From Nitratireductor mangrovi (lineage in GTDB: Bacteria > Pseudomonadota > Alphaproteobacteria > Rhizobiales > Rhizobiaceae), in the NCBI RefSeq assembly GCF_007922615.2, contig NZ_CP042301.2, positions 434,001 to 498,000 on the forward strand: DNA of 64,000 nt, written 5' to 3'. Below are positions 53,016-62,149 of this stretch, piece by piece. The notes below the pieces were generated by a model, which searched no databases, was not told the origin of the DNA, and saw only the letters and a list, made by a program, of their open reading frames with translations. Made by a program: the position numbers and the translations under genes. Position 1 is the first letter of the stretch. Each line of letters starts with the position of its first letter.

Positions 53016-53078
53016 CGCGGGCCGCGGCCGGCTTCCCGTCCCGATCGTCCCGGCCGCATCCTTGCCGCGTCCGCGCCT

Positions 53079-53117
53079 GGCGGCCCCGGTTCCTCCCGCC
53101 GGGGCCGCCTCTTTTCT
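53079..53117 (+). terminator. Strong hairpin terminator after the capsid gene
   Basis: GGCGGCCCCGG (53079-53089), 9-base loop, CCGGGGCCGCC (53099-53109), then TCTTTTCT. The 11-bp stem is perfect and GC-rich. It lies inside the GTA operon, so it probably gives partial termination or protects the capsid mRNA 3' end, raising capsid relative to tail genes. Confidence 0.75.
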
Positions 53118-53140
53118 GAAACTTAGATGGATGAAACCGA

Positions 53141-53713
53141 ATGGCGCTGTTTCGAACGGTCGCGCCGCTCGCCGAGCCGGTCACGGTTCCCGAGTGCCGG
53201 GCGCATCTGCGCATCGACCACACGTCCGAGGACGATCTGATCGCCGGGCTGATCCGCGCAGCTCGCGAGGAGGTGGAAAGCCATGCCGGCCTCGCGCTGA
53301 TCGAGCAGGACTGGCGGCTGGCGCTCGACGGCTGGCCGCGATCGGGGCAGGTGGCGCTGCCACGGCATCCGGTGACCGAAATCCTGTCGGTGACGGTCTA
53401 TGGCGAAGACGGCGAGGCGGCGTTGGTCGAGCCCGCCGACTACCAGCTCGACACGCTGTCGCGGCCGGCGCGGCTGCTGGTGAAGTCGCCTGAGCCGCCG
53501 GGATTGGCGATGAACGGCGTCGAGGTCGATTTCCGCGCCGGCTTCGGGCCGGCAGGCACCGACGTTCCCGACCTCCTGAAACGGGCGATGATCCTGCTGG
53601 TGGCCCACTGGTATGAATTCCGGGCATCGTTCGGGCCGCAAGACCAGCCGGTGTCGCTGCCGGAAGGCTATCAGCGCCTCCTCGCCGGCTATCGATCAAA
53701 GAGGCTGCTGTGA
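53141..53713 (+). CDS. GTA head-tail adaptor (g6), gp6-like
   Basis: A 190-residue head-tail connector of the HK97 gp6/phiE125 gp8 type. The N-terminal LAEPVTVPECRAHLRIDHTSEDDLIAGLIRAAREEVE pattern is characteristic. The middle is beta-rich, and a C-terminal helix LKRAMILLVAHWYEFRAS follows. It attaches to the portal ring. Overlaps the next gene as GTGA. Confidence 0.85.
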   Translation: MALFRTVAPLAEPVTVPECRAHLRIDHTSEDDLIAGLIRAAREEVESHAGLALIEQDWRLALDGWPRSGQVALPRHPVTEILSVTVYGEDGEAALVEPADYQLDTLSRPARLLVKSPEPPGLAMNGVEVDFRAGFGPAGTDVPDLLKRAMILLVAHWYEFRASFGPQDQPVSLPEGYQRLLAGYRSKRLL

Positions 53714-54045
53714 GCGGTTTGACGATCGATCCCGGCGCGCTGCGCGAAGCGCTGGTTCTGGAAGCGCTGACGCCGGCCCAGGACGACAGCGGCGGGCAGG
53801 TAGGCGACTGGGTCGAAGTCGGTCCCGTCTTTGCCGCCATCGTGCCGGTGGGCGCGTCGGGCCGCGCCGGCGCCGGCCAGCGGCTGGAGAAGGTGACGCA
53901 CCGCATCATCATCCGCTTTCGAGCCGACATCGCTAGCGGCATGCGCTTCCGCAAGGGGGCAAGGGTTTTTCTGGTCACGGCACTGCACGATCCGGACGAG
54001 ACCGGCCGCTACCTCGTCTGCATCGTGGAGGAGGAGGGGCGATGA
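53710..54045 (+). CDS. GTA head closure / stopper protein (g7)
   Basis: A 111-residue beta-barrel head-closure protein, with GALREALVLEALTPAQDDSGGQV and the C-terminal GMRFRKGARVFLVTALHDPDETGRYLVCIVEE typical of the phage head-tail joining family. It starts with GTG at 53710, overlapping the adaptor stop. Ends with ATGA overlap to a small frame at 54042. Confidence 0.83.
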   Translation: MSGLTIDPGALREALVLEALTPAQDDSGGQVGDWVEVGPVFAAIVPVGASGRAGAGQRLEKVTHRIIIRFRADIASGMRFRKGARVFLVTALHDPDETGRYLVCIVEEEGR

Positions 54046-54230
54046 AGCTGGCAGTCGAACTGACATTCAACGGGTTGGCCGCAACACTGAAGAGGATCGC
54101 GCACGACCTCGCTAACGAGCGCGAGGAGGATCGGCGCTTGTCGCGTTCGGGGCGGCGTCCTCGGAGCGTGACGGCCGCCGGGCGTCCCCGCGAACAGATC
54201 GGAGGCCGCGATGGCCGCGACCGCGCTTGA
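54042..54230 (+). CDS. Possible small protein between g7 and g8
   Basis: A 62-residue frame beginning MKLAVELTFNGLAATLKRI with ATGA overlap to the stopper gene. The first 30 residues look like a real amphipathic N-terminus and resemble the start of HK97 gp10-type proteins. The rest is Arg-rich and may be shadow. It could be a truncated gp10-like gene. Confidence 0.35.
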   Translation: MKLAVELTFNGLAATLKRIAHDLANEREEDRRLSRSGRRPRSVTAAGRPREQIGGRDGRDRA

Positions 54231-54624
54231 ACTGCAGAAGGCCGTTTTCACGGCGCTGACAGCCGACGGGGCGCTGGTCGCCAAGCTCGGCGGTCCGCGC
54301 ATCCACGACCACCATACGCCGGGGGAATTGCCGTTTCCCTATGTCAGCTTCGGGCGCACCAGCCTATTCGACTGGAGCACGTCAAGCGAAGGCGGCAGCG
54401 AGCAGCTTTTCACGCTGCATGTCTGGTCGAAGGCGCGCGGCAAGGCTGAGGCGCTCGAAATCATGGAACTGGTGAGAGCCTGCCTCGACGACCAGCCGCT
54501 GGCAATGGCGGAGGGGCAACTCGTGCTGATGCGGCTGGAATTCGCCGAGGTGCGGCGCGACGACGACCTGGCGCTTTATCGCGGCTCGATGCGCTTCCGC
54601 GCCCTGGTCGAGCGACCGGCCTGA
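54211..54624 (+). CDS. GTA tail terminator (g8), DUF3168
   Basis: A 137-residue DUF3168 protein that caps the tail tube. Family blocks are ALELQKAVFTALTADGALVAKLG, IHDHHTPGELPFPYVSFGRT and LFTLHVWSKARGKAEALEIM. The ATG at 54211 has GGAGG 5 bases upstream. The tail tube gene follows 43 bases later. Confidence 0.87.
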   Translation: MAATALELQKAVFTALTADGALVAKLGGPRIHDHHTPGELPFPYVSFGRTSLFDWSTSSEGGSEQLFTLHVWSKARGKAEALEIMELVRACLDDQPLAMAEGQLVLMRLEFAEVRRDDDLALYRGSMRFRALVERPA

Positions 54625-54667
54625 TCCACCAACTGAATCCCGATCCGCGAACCGAAGGAGCCCGCGC

Positions 54668-55081
54668 ATGACCGCGCAGAAGGGAAAAGACCTGTTGTTG
54701 AAACTGGACACGGACGGGCTAGGCAGCTTCGTCACCGTGGCTGGCCTCAAAGCCAAGCGGCTCGCCTTCAACAGCGAGAGCGTCGACATCACCGATTCCG
54801 AATCGAGCGGCCGCTGGCGCGAGTTGCTGGCCGGCAGCGGCATCCAGCGCGCCGCGGCGAGCGGTTCCGGCATCTTCAAGGATGCACAGTCGGACGAGGA
54901 GATACGCACGCGCTTCTTTGCCGGCGCGATCTCGCCGTGGCAGATCGTGATCCCGGATTTCGGCGCGGTCGACGGCCCGTTCCAGATCATCGCGCTTGAA
55001 TATAGCGGCAACCACGACGGCGAGGTGACCTTCGAACTGGCGCTGGAATCGGCCGGCGCCATCTCGTTCGCGGCCGCATGA
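54668..55081 (+). CDS. GTA major tail tube protein (g9)
   Basis: A 137-residue TP901-1-type major tail protein: GKDLLLKLDTDGLGSFVTVAGL, then SESVDITDSESSGRWRELL and a C-terminal EVTFELALESAGAISFAA. Polymerises into the tail tube. Overlaps the next gene as ATGA. Confidence 0.88.
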   Translation: MTAQKGKDLLLKLDTDGLGSFVTVAGLKAKRLAFNSESVDITDSESSGRWRELLAGSGIQRAAASGSGIFKDAQSDEEIRTRFFAGAISPWQIVIPDFGAVDGPFQIIALEYSGNHDGEVTFELALESAGAISFAAA

Positions 55082-55425
55082 TGGTCATCAACCCGAAGCG
55101 CGGCGAGATCGCCGCAGAGCTTTCAGAGAAGCGCTACCGGCTGTGCCTGACGCTCGGCGCGTTGGCGGAACTGGAAGCGGCCTATGGGGCGGAGGACCTG
55201 GGAACGCTGCTTTCGCGCATCGCCTCGGGCAAGCTCGCCGCGCGCGACATCGCCCGCATCGTCGGCGCTGGTTTGCGTGGCGGCGGGGCCGATGTCAGCG
55301 ACGCGGACGTTCTGACGATGACGGTCGACGGCGGCGCGGCTGGTTTTACCGACATCGTCGCGCGGCTGTTGAAGGCCACCTTTGGCGGCAACGAGGCCAC
55401 CGGGAGCGGTATCGATGGCGGCTAA
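55078..55425 (+). CDS. GTA family protein g10 (tail assembly)
   Basis: A 115-residue protein of the gene transfer agent g10 family. The pattern GEIAAELSEKRYRLCLTLGALAELEAAYG at residues 8-36, then ARDIARIVGAGLRGGGADVS, is diagnostic. By position it is a tail assembly chaperone. It overlaps both neighbours: ATGA with g9 upstream and 11 bases with g10.1 downstream. Confidence 0.85.
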   Translation: MMVINPKRGEIAAELSEKRYRLCLTLGALAELEAAYGAEDLGTLLSRIASGKLAARDIARIVGAGLRGGGADVSDADVLTMTVDGGAAGFTDIVARLLKATFGGNEATGSGIDGG

Positions 55426-55624
55426 GACACGCAAACGCATCCCGTGGGACCGGCTGATGGCGCTCGGCCTTGGCGGCCTGCGCCTTGCGCCCGAGGCGTT
55501 CTGGGCGATGACGCCGCGTGAGCTGGCCAGTGTGCTTGGTGCGACAAGGGGCGCGCGACCGATGGATCGCGACCGGCTCGACGGGCTGATGCGGCGCTTT
55601 CCAGATCACAGGAAGGACAAGTGA
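55415..55624 (+). CDS. GTA g10.1-like phage tail assembly chaperone
   Basis: A 69-residue protein with the rcc01693-type pattern: IPWDRLMALGLGGLRLAPEAFW followed by MTPRELASVLGA. It starts inside the g10 gene in a different frame, which recalls the frameshifted chaperone pairs of tailed phages, but here it has its own ATG. Its stop overlaps the next start by one base (TGATG). Confidence 0.82.
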   Translation: MAAKTRKRIPWDRLMALGLGGLRLAPEAFWAMTPRELASVLGATRGARPMDRDRLDGLMRRFPDHRKDK

Positions 55625-56202
55625 TGCCCGACGACAGCACCGACTACACCATTACGTTCGACGGCACCCAGGTCACCAAGGCGCTTGAGGAGCTTCGCGA
55701 CCTCTCCGACAGCTTCGGCGCGCGACTCGCCGGCGCGCTGAAAGGTGCCGCCGCGGGCGGCCGCGAACTGGAAGACGTCCTGCGGCGCGTCGGGCTCAGC
55801 CTGGCCGAGATGGCGCTGGGCAAGGCGCTGGCGCCGCTGCAGGAGCTTTTCAGCACCGGCTACGAGAAGTTCTTCCAGGTGCTGATCGACGCCATTCCGC
55901 ATGCCAAGGGTGGCATACCCGGCAAACCGACGCGCTTTGCCGATGGCGGGATCGTGTCGCAGCCGACCTATTTTCCGATGCAGGGCGGGTTCGGCCTGAT
56001 GGGCGAGGCGGGCACGGAGGCGATCCTGCCGCTGTCACGAGGCCCGGACGGGCGGCTTGGCGTCGCAGCCGCCGGCAATGCCGCGCCGGTCAGCATCGTC
56101 TTCAACGTGCAGACGCCGGATGCCGCCTCGTTCCGCAAGTCCGAGGCGCAGATCACTGGCATGATCGCCCGCGCCGCCGCACGCGGCGCCCGGCGCAACT
56201 GA
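55624..56202 (+). CDS. GTA tail tape measure protein (g11)
   Basis: A 192-residue tape measure, very short compared with phages (often over 700 residues), predicting a short tail. It has one helical region (DDSTDYTITFDGTQVTKALE, then LEDVLRRVGLSLAEMALGKA) and a C-terminal part with the conserved FADGGIVSQPTYFPMQGGFGLMGEAGTEAILPL. The ATG at 55624 is used; a GTG at 55621 is also in frame. AGGAAGG lies upstream. Confidence 0.87.
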   Translation: MPDDSTDYTITFDGTQVTKALEELRDLSDSFGARLAGALKGAAAGGRELEDVLRRVGLSLAEMALGKALAPLQELFSTGYEKFFQVLIDAIPHAKGGIPGKPTRFADGGIVSQPTYFPMQGGFGLMGEAGTEAILPLSRGPDGRLGVAAAGNAAPVSIVFNVQTPDAASFRKSEAQITGMIARAAARGARRN

Positions 56203-56214
56203 CGAGGGTCCTAG

Positions 56215-56865
56215 ATGGCTGAATGGCAGGCTTTTCACGAGGTCCGCTTCCCGACTGCGATCTCGTTCGGCGCGACCGGCGGTCCGGTGCGCCGCAACGA
56301 GGTCATCACGCTCACTTCGGGGCGGGAGAAACGCAATGCACGCTTTGCGCATTCGCGCCGCGCCTATGACGCCGGCACCGGCATCCGGTCGCTCGAGGAC
56401 CTTTACGAGGTGATGGCTTTTTTCGAGGCGCGGCGCGGAACACTGCACGGCTTCCGGTTCAGGGATCCATTCGACATGAAGTCCTGCCGGCCGGACCTCG
56501 ACGTCTCGCCAACCGATCAACTCATCGGCACCGGCGACGGCGCAAACCGGGTCTTCCAGCTCGCAAAGTCCTATGGTGAGGGGCCGGACGCCTATGTTCG
56601 ACTGATCGCCAAGCCGGTCGAAGGTTCGGTTCGTGTCGCGGTCAATGGCGGCGAGATGGCCGAGGGCGCCGACTTCACCGTCGATCCCGCGACTGGCGTG
56701 GTGACTTTCGAAATGGCGGCGACGCCAGCCGAAGGTGAGGCGGTGACCGCCGGTTTCGAATACGACGTGCCGGTGCGCTTCAACGCCGAGGCACTGGAAA
56801 TCAGTCTCGCCAGCTTCAAGGCCGGGCAGATTCCGTCGATTCCGCTCGTGGAGATATTGCCATGA
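56215..56865 (+). CDS. GTA distal tail protein (g12), DUF2460
   Basis: A 216-residue DUF2460 (TIGR02217-type) protein. It has AFHEVRFPTAISFGATGGPVRRNEVITLTSG, SRRAYDAGTGIRSLEDLYEV and GFRFRDPFDMKSC. It would form the distal tail ring above the hub. Overlaps the next gene as ATGA. Confidence 0.9.
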   Translation: MAEWQAFHEVRFPTAISFGATGGPVRRNEVITLTSGREKRNARFAHSRRAYDAGTGIRSLEDLYEVMAFFEARRGTLHGFRFRDPFDMKSCRPDLDVSPTDQLIGTGDGANRVFQLAKSYGEGPDAYVRLIAKPVEGSVRVAVNGGEMAEGADFTVDPATGVVTFEMAATPAEGEAVTAGFEYDVPVRFNAEALEISLASFKAGQIPSIPLVEILP

Positions 56866-57752
56866 GCACCTTTCCGCCCGAATTGCTGGCCCATCTTGGC
56901 GGCGAGACCACCAGTGTCTGCCATTGCTGGCGCGTGACCCGCGAGGACGGGGTCGTCACGGGATACAGCGACCATGACGGCGTGGTCGCCTTCGATGGCA
57001 CCGAATTCCGCCCGCAGAGCGGCTTTTCTGTCTCCGAGGCGCGCGAGACGCTCGGTCTGGCGGCCGACACCGTGGATGTCGAGGGCGCCCTGTCTTCCGA
57101 CACGCTCGACGCCGATGACCTCGCGGCCGGCAAATATGATGGCGCGAATGTCGAGACCTGGCTCGTCAACTGGCGTGACACCGAACAGCGCGCCTTGCTG
57201 CGCCAGGCGGTGATCGGCCGCATCACGCTCGAGGACGGACGCTTCCGGGCCGAACTGGAAAGCACCAAGCTTCACATCAATCAGCCGGGCGGGCGCTGGT
57301 TCCGCCGCGCCTGCGATGCCGAACTGGGCGATGCGCGCTGCCAGGTGGATATCGGACATCCGACCCTGGTCGGCACCGGTGCGGTGATCGACGTTCTGCG
57401 AAGCGATGCGGTGAGTGTTTCCGGACTCGCGGGCTTTGCCGACGGCTGGTTTTCGCACGGGGTGCTGACCTGCCTCGACGGACCGCAGGCGGGGACCGAC
57501 TACCGCATCATCGCCCATCGGCGCGACAACGGCGCGGACGAACTGGTGATCTGGCGCGGCACGGCGCCGCTGCCGCAGGCCGGTGTTGCCGTGCGTGTCG
57601 TCGCCGGCTGCGACAAGGCTTTCGCGACCTGCAAGGCCAAGTTCGCCAACCATCTCAATTTCCGGGGTTTTCCGCATCTCCCCGGCGACGACGAAGCCTA
57701 TGGCTACGCGAACGAGCAGCAGGTCTTCGACGGGAGCCCGCTGGTTCCGTGA
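56862..57752 (+). CDS. GTA tail hub protein (g13), DUF2163
   Basis: A 296-residue DUF2163 (TIGR02218-type) protein forming the baseplate hub. The N-terminal part is CHCWRVTREDGVVTGYSDHD, and the C-terminal domain has cysteines in RRACDAELGDARCQVD and AGCDKAFATCKAKFANHLNF. These four Cys residues suit the iron-sulfur cluster described for the R. capsulatus hub. Ends GTGA into g14. Confidence 0.9.
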   Translation: MSTFPPELLAHLGGETTSVCHCWRVTREDGVVTGYSDHDGVVAFDGTEFRPQSGFSVSEARETLGLAADTVDVEGALSSDTLDADDLAAGKYDGANVETWLVNWRDTEQRALLRQAVIGRITLEDGRFRAELESTKLHINQPGGRWFRRACDAELGDARCQVDIGHPTLVGTGAVIDVLRSDAVSVSGLAGFADGWFSHGVLTCLDGPQAGTDYRIIAHRRDNGADELVIWRGTAPLPQAGVAVRVVAGCDKAFATCKAKFANHLNFRGFPHLPGDDEAYGYANEQQVFDGSPLVP

Positions 57753-58201
57753 ACGCGCGCCCCGAAGCCGTCAGCGTCGCCGATGCCGTGGTGGCGGAGG
57801 CGCTTGGCTGGATCGGCACGCCCTATCGCCATCAGGGCTCGCGCAAGGGCGTCGGCTGCGATTGCCTCGGCCTGGTGCGCGGCGTCTGGCGCGCGATCTA
57901 TGGCGACGAGCCTGAGCCGCCCGGCACCTACAGCCCCGACTGGGCAGAGGCTGGCGGACGTGACGCGATGCTCGAGGCGGCGCGCCGCCATTTTGTCGAA
58001 CGGCCGCAGCAGCAAATGGAGGTCGGCGACCTGATCCTGTTTCGCTGGAAGCGTGGCCTGCCGGCCAAGCATGCCGGTATCCTGCTGTCGGCGGACCGCT
58101 TCGTGCACGCCTATCAGGGCCATTCGGTGCTGGCTTCGCCGCTGGTCCCGCAATGGCGCCGGCGCATCGCCGGTGCATTCGCGTTTCCACTCAAGGACTG
58201 A
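57749..58201 (+). CDS. GTA cell wall peptidase (g14), NlpC/P60
   Basis: A 150-residue NlpC/P60 peptidase on the tail tip that cuts recipient peptidoglycan. The catalytic Cys is in GVGCDCLGLVRGVWR, and the His in AKHAGILLSADRFVHAY. Starts with GTG at 57749, overlapping the hub stop. The host-specificity gene follows after 12 bases. Confidence 0.9.
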   Translation: MNARPEAVSVADAVVAEALGWIGTPYRHQGSRKGVGCDCLGLVRGVWRAIYGDEPEPPGTYSPDWAEAGGRDAMLEAARRHFVERPQQQMEVGDLILFRWKRGLPAKHAGILLSADRFVHAYQGHSVLASPLVPQWRRRIAGAFAFPLKD

Positions 58202-58213
58202 GATCACAAGCAC

Positions 58214-61200
58214 GTGGCAACCTTATTGCTGCAGGCCGCCGGCGCCTATCTGGGCGGGTTTCTCGGCGCGACCGGGGTCACCATAGGCACCGCCGCAGGC
58301 GCGTTGGCCGGCTATACAATCGACCAATGGCTGATCGGCTCGACCCGCACGCTCGAGGGGCCGCGGCTGAAGACGGCGCCGCCGTTTTCGGCCGAGGACG
58401 GCGCGCCGGTGCCGCGCCTTTACGGCACCGCGCGGATGAGCGGGACGCTGATCTGGGCGACGCGGTTCGAGGAGACGCGAACCTCCGAACGGCAGGGCGC
58501 CAAGGGCGGGCCGAAGGTCAACAGCTACCACTATCACGCCAACGCCGCCTTCGCGCTGTGCGAGGGCGAGATCGCGCATGTCCGCAGGGTATGGGCCGAC
58601 GGGCGCGAGCTCGACCTTTCCAACATCACCCTGCGTGTCTACCGGGGGGAAGCCGATCAGCAGCCCGATCCGCTGATCGAGGCCAAGCAGGGCGCCGGCA
58701 ACGCGCCGGCCTATCGCGGCATCGCCTATGTCGTGTTCGAGCGGCTGGCGCTAGAAGATTATGGCAACCGGCTGCCGCAGTTGCAGTTCGAGGTCATCCG
58801 GCCGGTCGGCGAACTGCACCGGCAGGTGCGGGCCGTCGCGCTCATCCCCGGTTCTACAGAGTTCGGTTATGCGCCGGGCGAGGTGACGTCGAGCGAGCAG
58901 GTTGGCACGGCGAGCCTCGTCAACCGGCACAGCTTGTTCGGCGAAACCGACCTGACGGCCTCGATCGACGAACTCCAGGCGATCTGCCCCAATCTGACCC
59001 ATGTCGCACTGGTCGTCACCTGGTTCGGCAACGATCTGCGTGCCGGTGAGTGCCGCATCCGACCTGCGGTGACCGATCCGGCGATCGAGTCCGCGTCCGA
59101 ACCCTGGCAGGTCGCAGGCTTCGGGCCGCAGGATGCCGACGTCGTCACCCAGGATGACGGCCGTTCCGCCTATGGCGGCAGCCCGTCGGACCAGAGCGTC
59201 CTCCAGGCGATCGCGGAATTGAAGGCGAGGGGGCTCGAGGTCACGCTCTACCCCTTCATCATGATGGACATCGCTGCCGGCAACGGGCTTCCCGATCCTT
59301 ACGGCGGTACCGCGCAGGCGGCCTATCCCTGGCGCGGACGCATCACCTGCCATCCCGCTGCGGGCCAGCCCGGCAGCGCCGACAAGACCGCGGCGGCGCG
59401 CGAACAGGCGCAAGCCTTTGCCGGTGCCGCGCAACCGGAAGAGTTTTCCTGGGGCGGCGGCAATGTCGTTTTTTCCGGCGACCCGGAGGATTGGGGCTAC
59501 CGGCGCTTCGTGCTCCACTACGCGGCCCTCGCCGAGGCGGCTGGCGGTGTCGACGCCTTCCTGATCGGTTCGGAACTGCGCGGGCTGACGACGATCCGTG
59601 ACGACAACGACGCCTTCCCGGTCGTCGAAATGCTGGCCGAGCTTGCCGGCGAGGTGCGCGGCATGCTGGGGCCGGGTACCAAGCTCTCCTACGGCGCCGA
59701 CTGGAGCGAATATTTCGGCTACCGGCCGGCCGACGGAAGCGGCGACGTCTATTTCCACCTCGACCTGCTGTGGGCGCATCCGGCAATCGATGCCGTCGGC
59801 ATCGACAATTACATGCCGCTTGCCGACTGGCGCGACGCCGATACCGACGGCTCCAACCCGGATGGCGCCGCCGGGCCGTACGACGCAGCCGCGCTGCGCG
59901 CCGGCATCACCGGCGGCGAAGGTTTCGACTGGTGTTACCCGACCGAGGAAGACCGTCGGGACCGCGCGCGGTTGGCGATCACCGACGGTACTCACGGCAA
60001 GCCATGGGTCTATCGCTACAAGGACATCCAGTCCTGGTGGGCGAACCAGCATTTCGACCGGCCGGGCGGGGTAGAGGACCCCGCTCCGACCGCCTGGGTG
60101 CCGCAGTCGAAGCCGATCTGGTTCACCGAGCTGGGTTGCCCGGCCTGCGACAAGGGGCCGAACCAGCCCAATGTCTTCGTCGATCCCAAATCGTCGGAAA
60201 GTGCGCTGCCGCACTTTTCGAGCGGGGGTCGGTCAGACCTTGCCCAGCACCGGTTCCTGCGCGCCCATCTCGATCATTGGGACGAGGAGTCGGCTTCGTT
60301 CGAACCCACAGCGAACCCGATCTCGCCGGTCTATGGCGGCCGCATGGTCGACGCCGAGCGGTGTTATCTCTGGGCCTGGGACACGCGGCCGTTTCCAGCG
60401 TTTCCGCTGGCCAGGGACGTCTGGGGCGACGCAGGCAACTGGCCGCTCGGCCACTGGCTGAACGGCCGGCTCGCCAATCCGACCGTCGGCGATCTCGTCA
60501 ACGCCGTGCTCGCCGACCACGGCCTCCCGGCCGCGAATGTCTTGGGCGCGTCGGGGTCGCTGGTCGGTTATGTGGCTACTGAGCCGGTGGCGCCGCGCGC
60601 AAATCTCGACGAACTGGCGGAGATCTTCGGGCTTTCGGGATTCGAGACGGCCGACGGGCTGGTGTTTCGCAGCATAGGTGAGGTTCATGGCGCAGCGGCC
60701 GAGCCGCCGGAGCTGGTCGCGGGCGACACCGAGCCGGTCAGGACGGTCATGCGCGAACCGGCGCACGAATTGCCCGGTGAGACGCTGCTCGCCTATCGCG
60801 ACCCGTTCCGCGACTACCGGCCGGCGACGGCACGCTCCGCTCGACCCGGCGTGGCGTCGCGACAGGAGACGTTGCGCTTTTCGGGCTATCTGGAGGAAGG
60901 CGCGGCAACGGCGCTTGTCGCCGACTGGCATCGGCGGAGATGGCGGGCGCGCGAGACGATCGAGTTTATGCTGCCGGCGAGTGATCGCAGCGTTGCGCCG
61001 GGTAGCTTGATCGCCCTGCCGCCGCCGGTGCCGAGTGGCGAATATGTGGTGACCGAAATCGACGAGGGTGTCATCCGGCGCATCACCGCCCGCCGCATCG
61101 AGCGCCGTCCGGCCACGCCCGAACTGCCGGGCAGGGCGGACACGGCGGCGCGGCTGCCCGAGCCGACACCGAAGCCGCTGGTGCATCTGCTTGACCTGCC

Positions 61201-62116
61201 GACCGTCGGCAGCGTCGACAAGCCTCATGCCCATCTTCGCATTGCTGTCTGGGCCCGGCCCTGGCGTTCGATGATCGTCTACGCGTCGGCCGAGGAGACC
61301 GGCTTCGAGGAACGCGGGCGGCTTTCAAGGCCGGCCGTCGCCGGTGAACTGACCGCGGCGCTCGCGGCTGGCCCGCTCGGCCGTCCCGATCGCGCCAACA
61401 TCGTGCGGGTGCGGCTCTTCGGCGGCGAATTGGCGAGCGTTTCGCAACTGTCCTTACTCAATGGCGCCAATGTCGCGGCGGTGCGATCCGCTTCCGGCGT
61501 TTGGGAGGTGCTGCAGTTCCGCGACGCGGTCGAGACGAGCGCGAACGAGTGGGCGCTTTCCGAATTGCTGCGCGGCCAACTCGGCACCCAGGACGCCACC
61601 ATTAGCGGCGCGCCGGCAGGAGCGCCGTTCGTCCTGCTTGACGAGGCGGTTCAGGCCGCCGGCCTACGGGCGCACGAGGCCGGGTTGGTTCTCAACTGGC
61701 GCGTGGGTCCGTCGGGCGGCGCCTTGGGAGGTGGTCAGTTCGCTACTCTGACAGTGGCAGGCGGCGTCAGGGCAGCGCTGCCGCTGTCGCCCGTTCATCT
61801 GCGTGCGCAGCACCTTTCCTCCGGCGATGTCGACATCTCCTGGACAAGGCGAGGACGGCTGGCGGCCGACAGTTGGGAGAGTGCCGAGATCCCGCTTGGC
61901 GAAGAGGCGGAGGCTTATGTCGTCGAGGTTCGCGACCTCGCCGGCACGCTGATCCGCAGCGTCGATGTTACCGCACCACGATGGACCTACACCGCCGCCG
62001 ATGTCGCAAGCGACTTCGCGGAGCTGCCGGCCACCGTCGACATCCTCGTTCGCCAGAAGAAATCGCCGACCGGCACCGCCGGCCTCGCCGCCGTCTTGCG
62101 CACCGAGATCGCCTGA
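58214..62116 (+). CDS. GTA host-specificity / tail fibre protein (g15), TIM-barrel domain
   Basis: A 1300-residue baseplate megatron. The N-terminal part has a membrane-like helix (QAAGAYLGGFLGATGVTIGTAAGALAG) and the conserved VPRLYGTARMSGTLIWATRF. The GTA TIM-barrel glycohydrolase-like domain covers about residues 400-760 (GVDAFLIGSELRGLTTIRDD, then PIWFTELGCPACDKGPNQPN). The phage-tail-like modules and a C-terminal fibronectin-like stretch follow. Start GTG at 58214. It is a full-length member, so the tail module is intact. Confidence 0.92.
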   Translation: MATLLLQAAGAYLGGFLGATGVTIGTAAGALAGYTIDQWLIGSTRTLEGPRLKTAPPFSAEDGAPVPRLYGTARMSGTLIWATRFEETRTSERQGAKGGPKVNSYHYHANAAFALCEGEIAHVRRVWADGRELDLSNITLRVYRGEADQQPDPLIEAKQGAGNAPAYRGIAYVVFERLALEDYGNRLPQLQFEVIRPVGELHRQVRAVALIPGSTEFGYAPGEVTSSEQVGTASLVNRHSLFGETDLTASIDELQAICPNLTHVALVVTWFGNDLRAGECRIRPAVTDPAIESASEPWQVAGFGPQDADVVTQDDGRSAYGGSPSDQSVLQAIAELKARGLEVTLYPFIMMDIAAGNGLPDPYGGTAQAAYPWRGRITCHPAAGQPGSADKTAAAREQAQAFAGAAQPEEFSWGGGNVVFSGDPEDWGYRRFVLHYAALAEAAGGVDAFLIGSELRGLTTIRDDNDAFPVVEMLAELAGEVRGMLGPGTKLSYGADWSEYFGYRPADGSGDVYFHLDLLWAHPAIDAVGIDNYMPLADWRDADTDGSNPDGAAGPYDAAALRAGITGGEGFDWCYPTEEDRRDRARLAITDGTHGKPWVYRYKDIQSWWANQHFDRPGGVEDPAPTAWVPQSKPIWFTELGCPACDKGPNQPNVFVDPKSSESALPHFSSGGRSDLAQHRFLRAHLDHWDEESASFEPTANPISPVYGGRMVDAERCYLWAWDTRPFPAFPLARDVWGDAGNWPLGHWLNGRLANPTVGDLVNAVLADHGLPAANVLGASGSLVGYVATEPVAPRANLDELAEIFGLSGFETADGLVFRSIGEVHGAAAEPPELVAGDTEPVRTVMREPAHELPGETLLAYRDPFRDYRPATARSARPGVASRQETLRFSGYLEEGAATALVADWHRRRWRARETIEFMLPASDRSVAPGSLIALPPPVPSGEYVVTEIDEGVIRRITARRIERRPATPELPGRADTAARLPEPTPKPLVHLLDLPTVGSVDKPHAHLRIAVWARPWRSMIVYASAEETGFEERGRLSRPAVAGELTAALAAGPLGRPDRANIVRVRLFGGELASVSQLSLLNGANVAAVRSASGVWEVLQFRDAVETSANEWALSELLRGQLGTQDATISGAPAGAPFVLLDEAVQAAGLRAHEAGLVLNWRVGPSGGALGGGQFATLTVAGGVRAALPLSPVHLRAQHLSSGDVDISWTRRGRLAADSWESAEIPLGEEAEAYVVEVRDLAGTLIRSVDVTAPRWTYTAADVASDFAELPATVDILVRQKKSPTGTAGLAAVLRTEIA

Positions 62117-62149
62117 AAACCTCTCAAGATCAGCAGAAAGGAAGAAAAA

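Larger units (their letters stand above)
46776..62116 (+). mobile_element. Gene transfer agent structural cluster (RcGTA type)
   Basis: Sixteen or so genes in the order of the Rhodobacter capsulatus GTA: terminase small and large subunits, portal, g3.5-like, prohead protease, capsid, adaptor, stopper, tail terminator, tail tube, g10, g10.1, tape measure, distal tail, hub, peptidase, and a large host-specificity protein. Most junctions overlap by 1-4 bases. There is no integrase, repressor or replication gene, which separates a GTA from a prophage. The very short tape measure (192 residues) is another GTA mark. One interruption, at 49734-50679, carries a toxin-immunity-like module. Confidence 0.92.
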
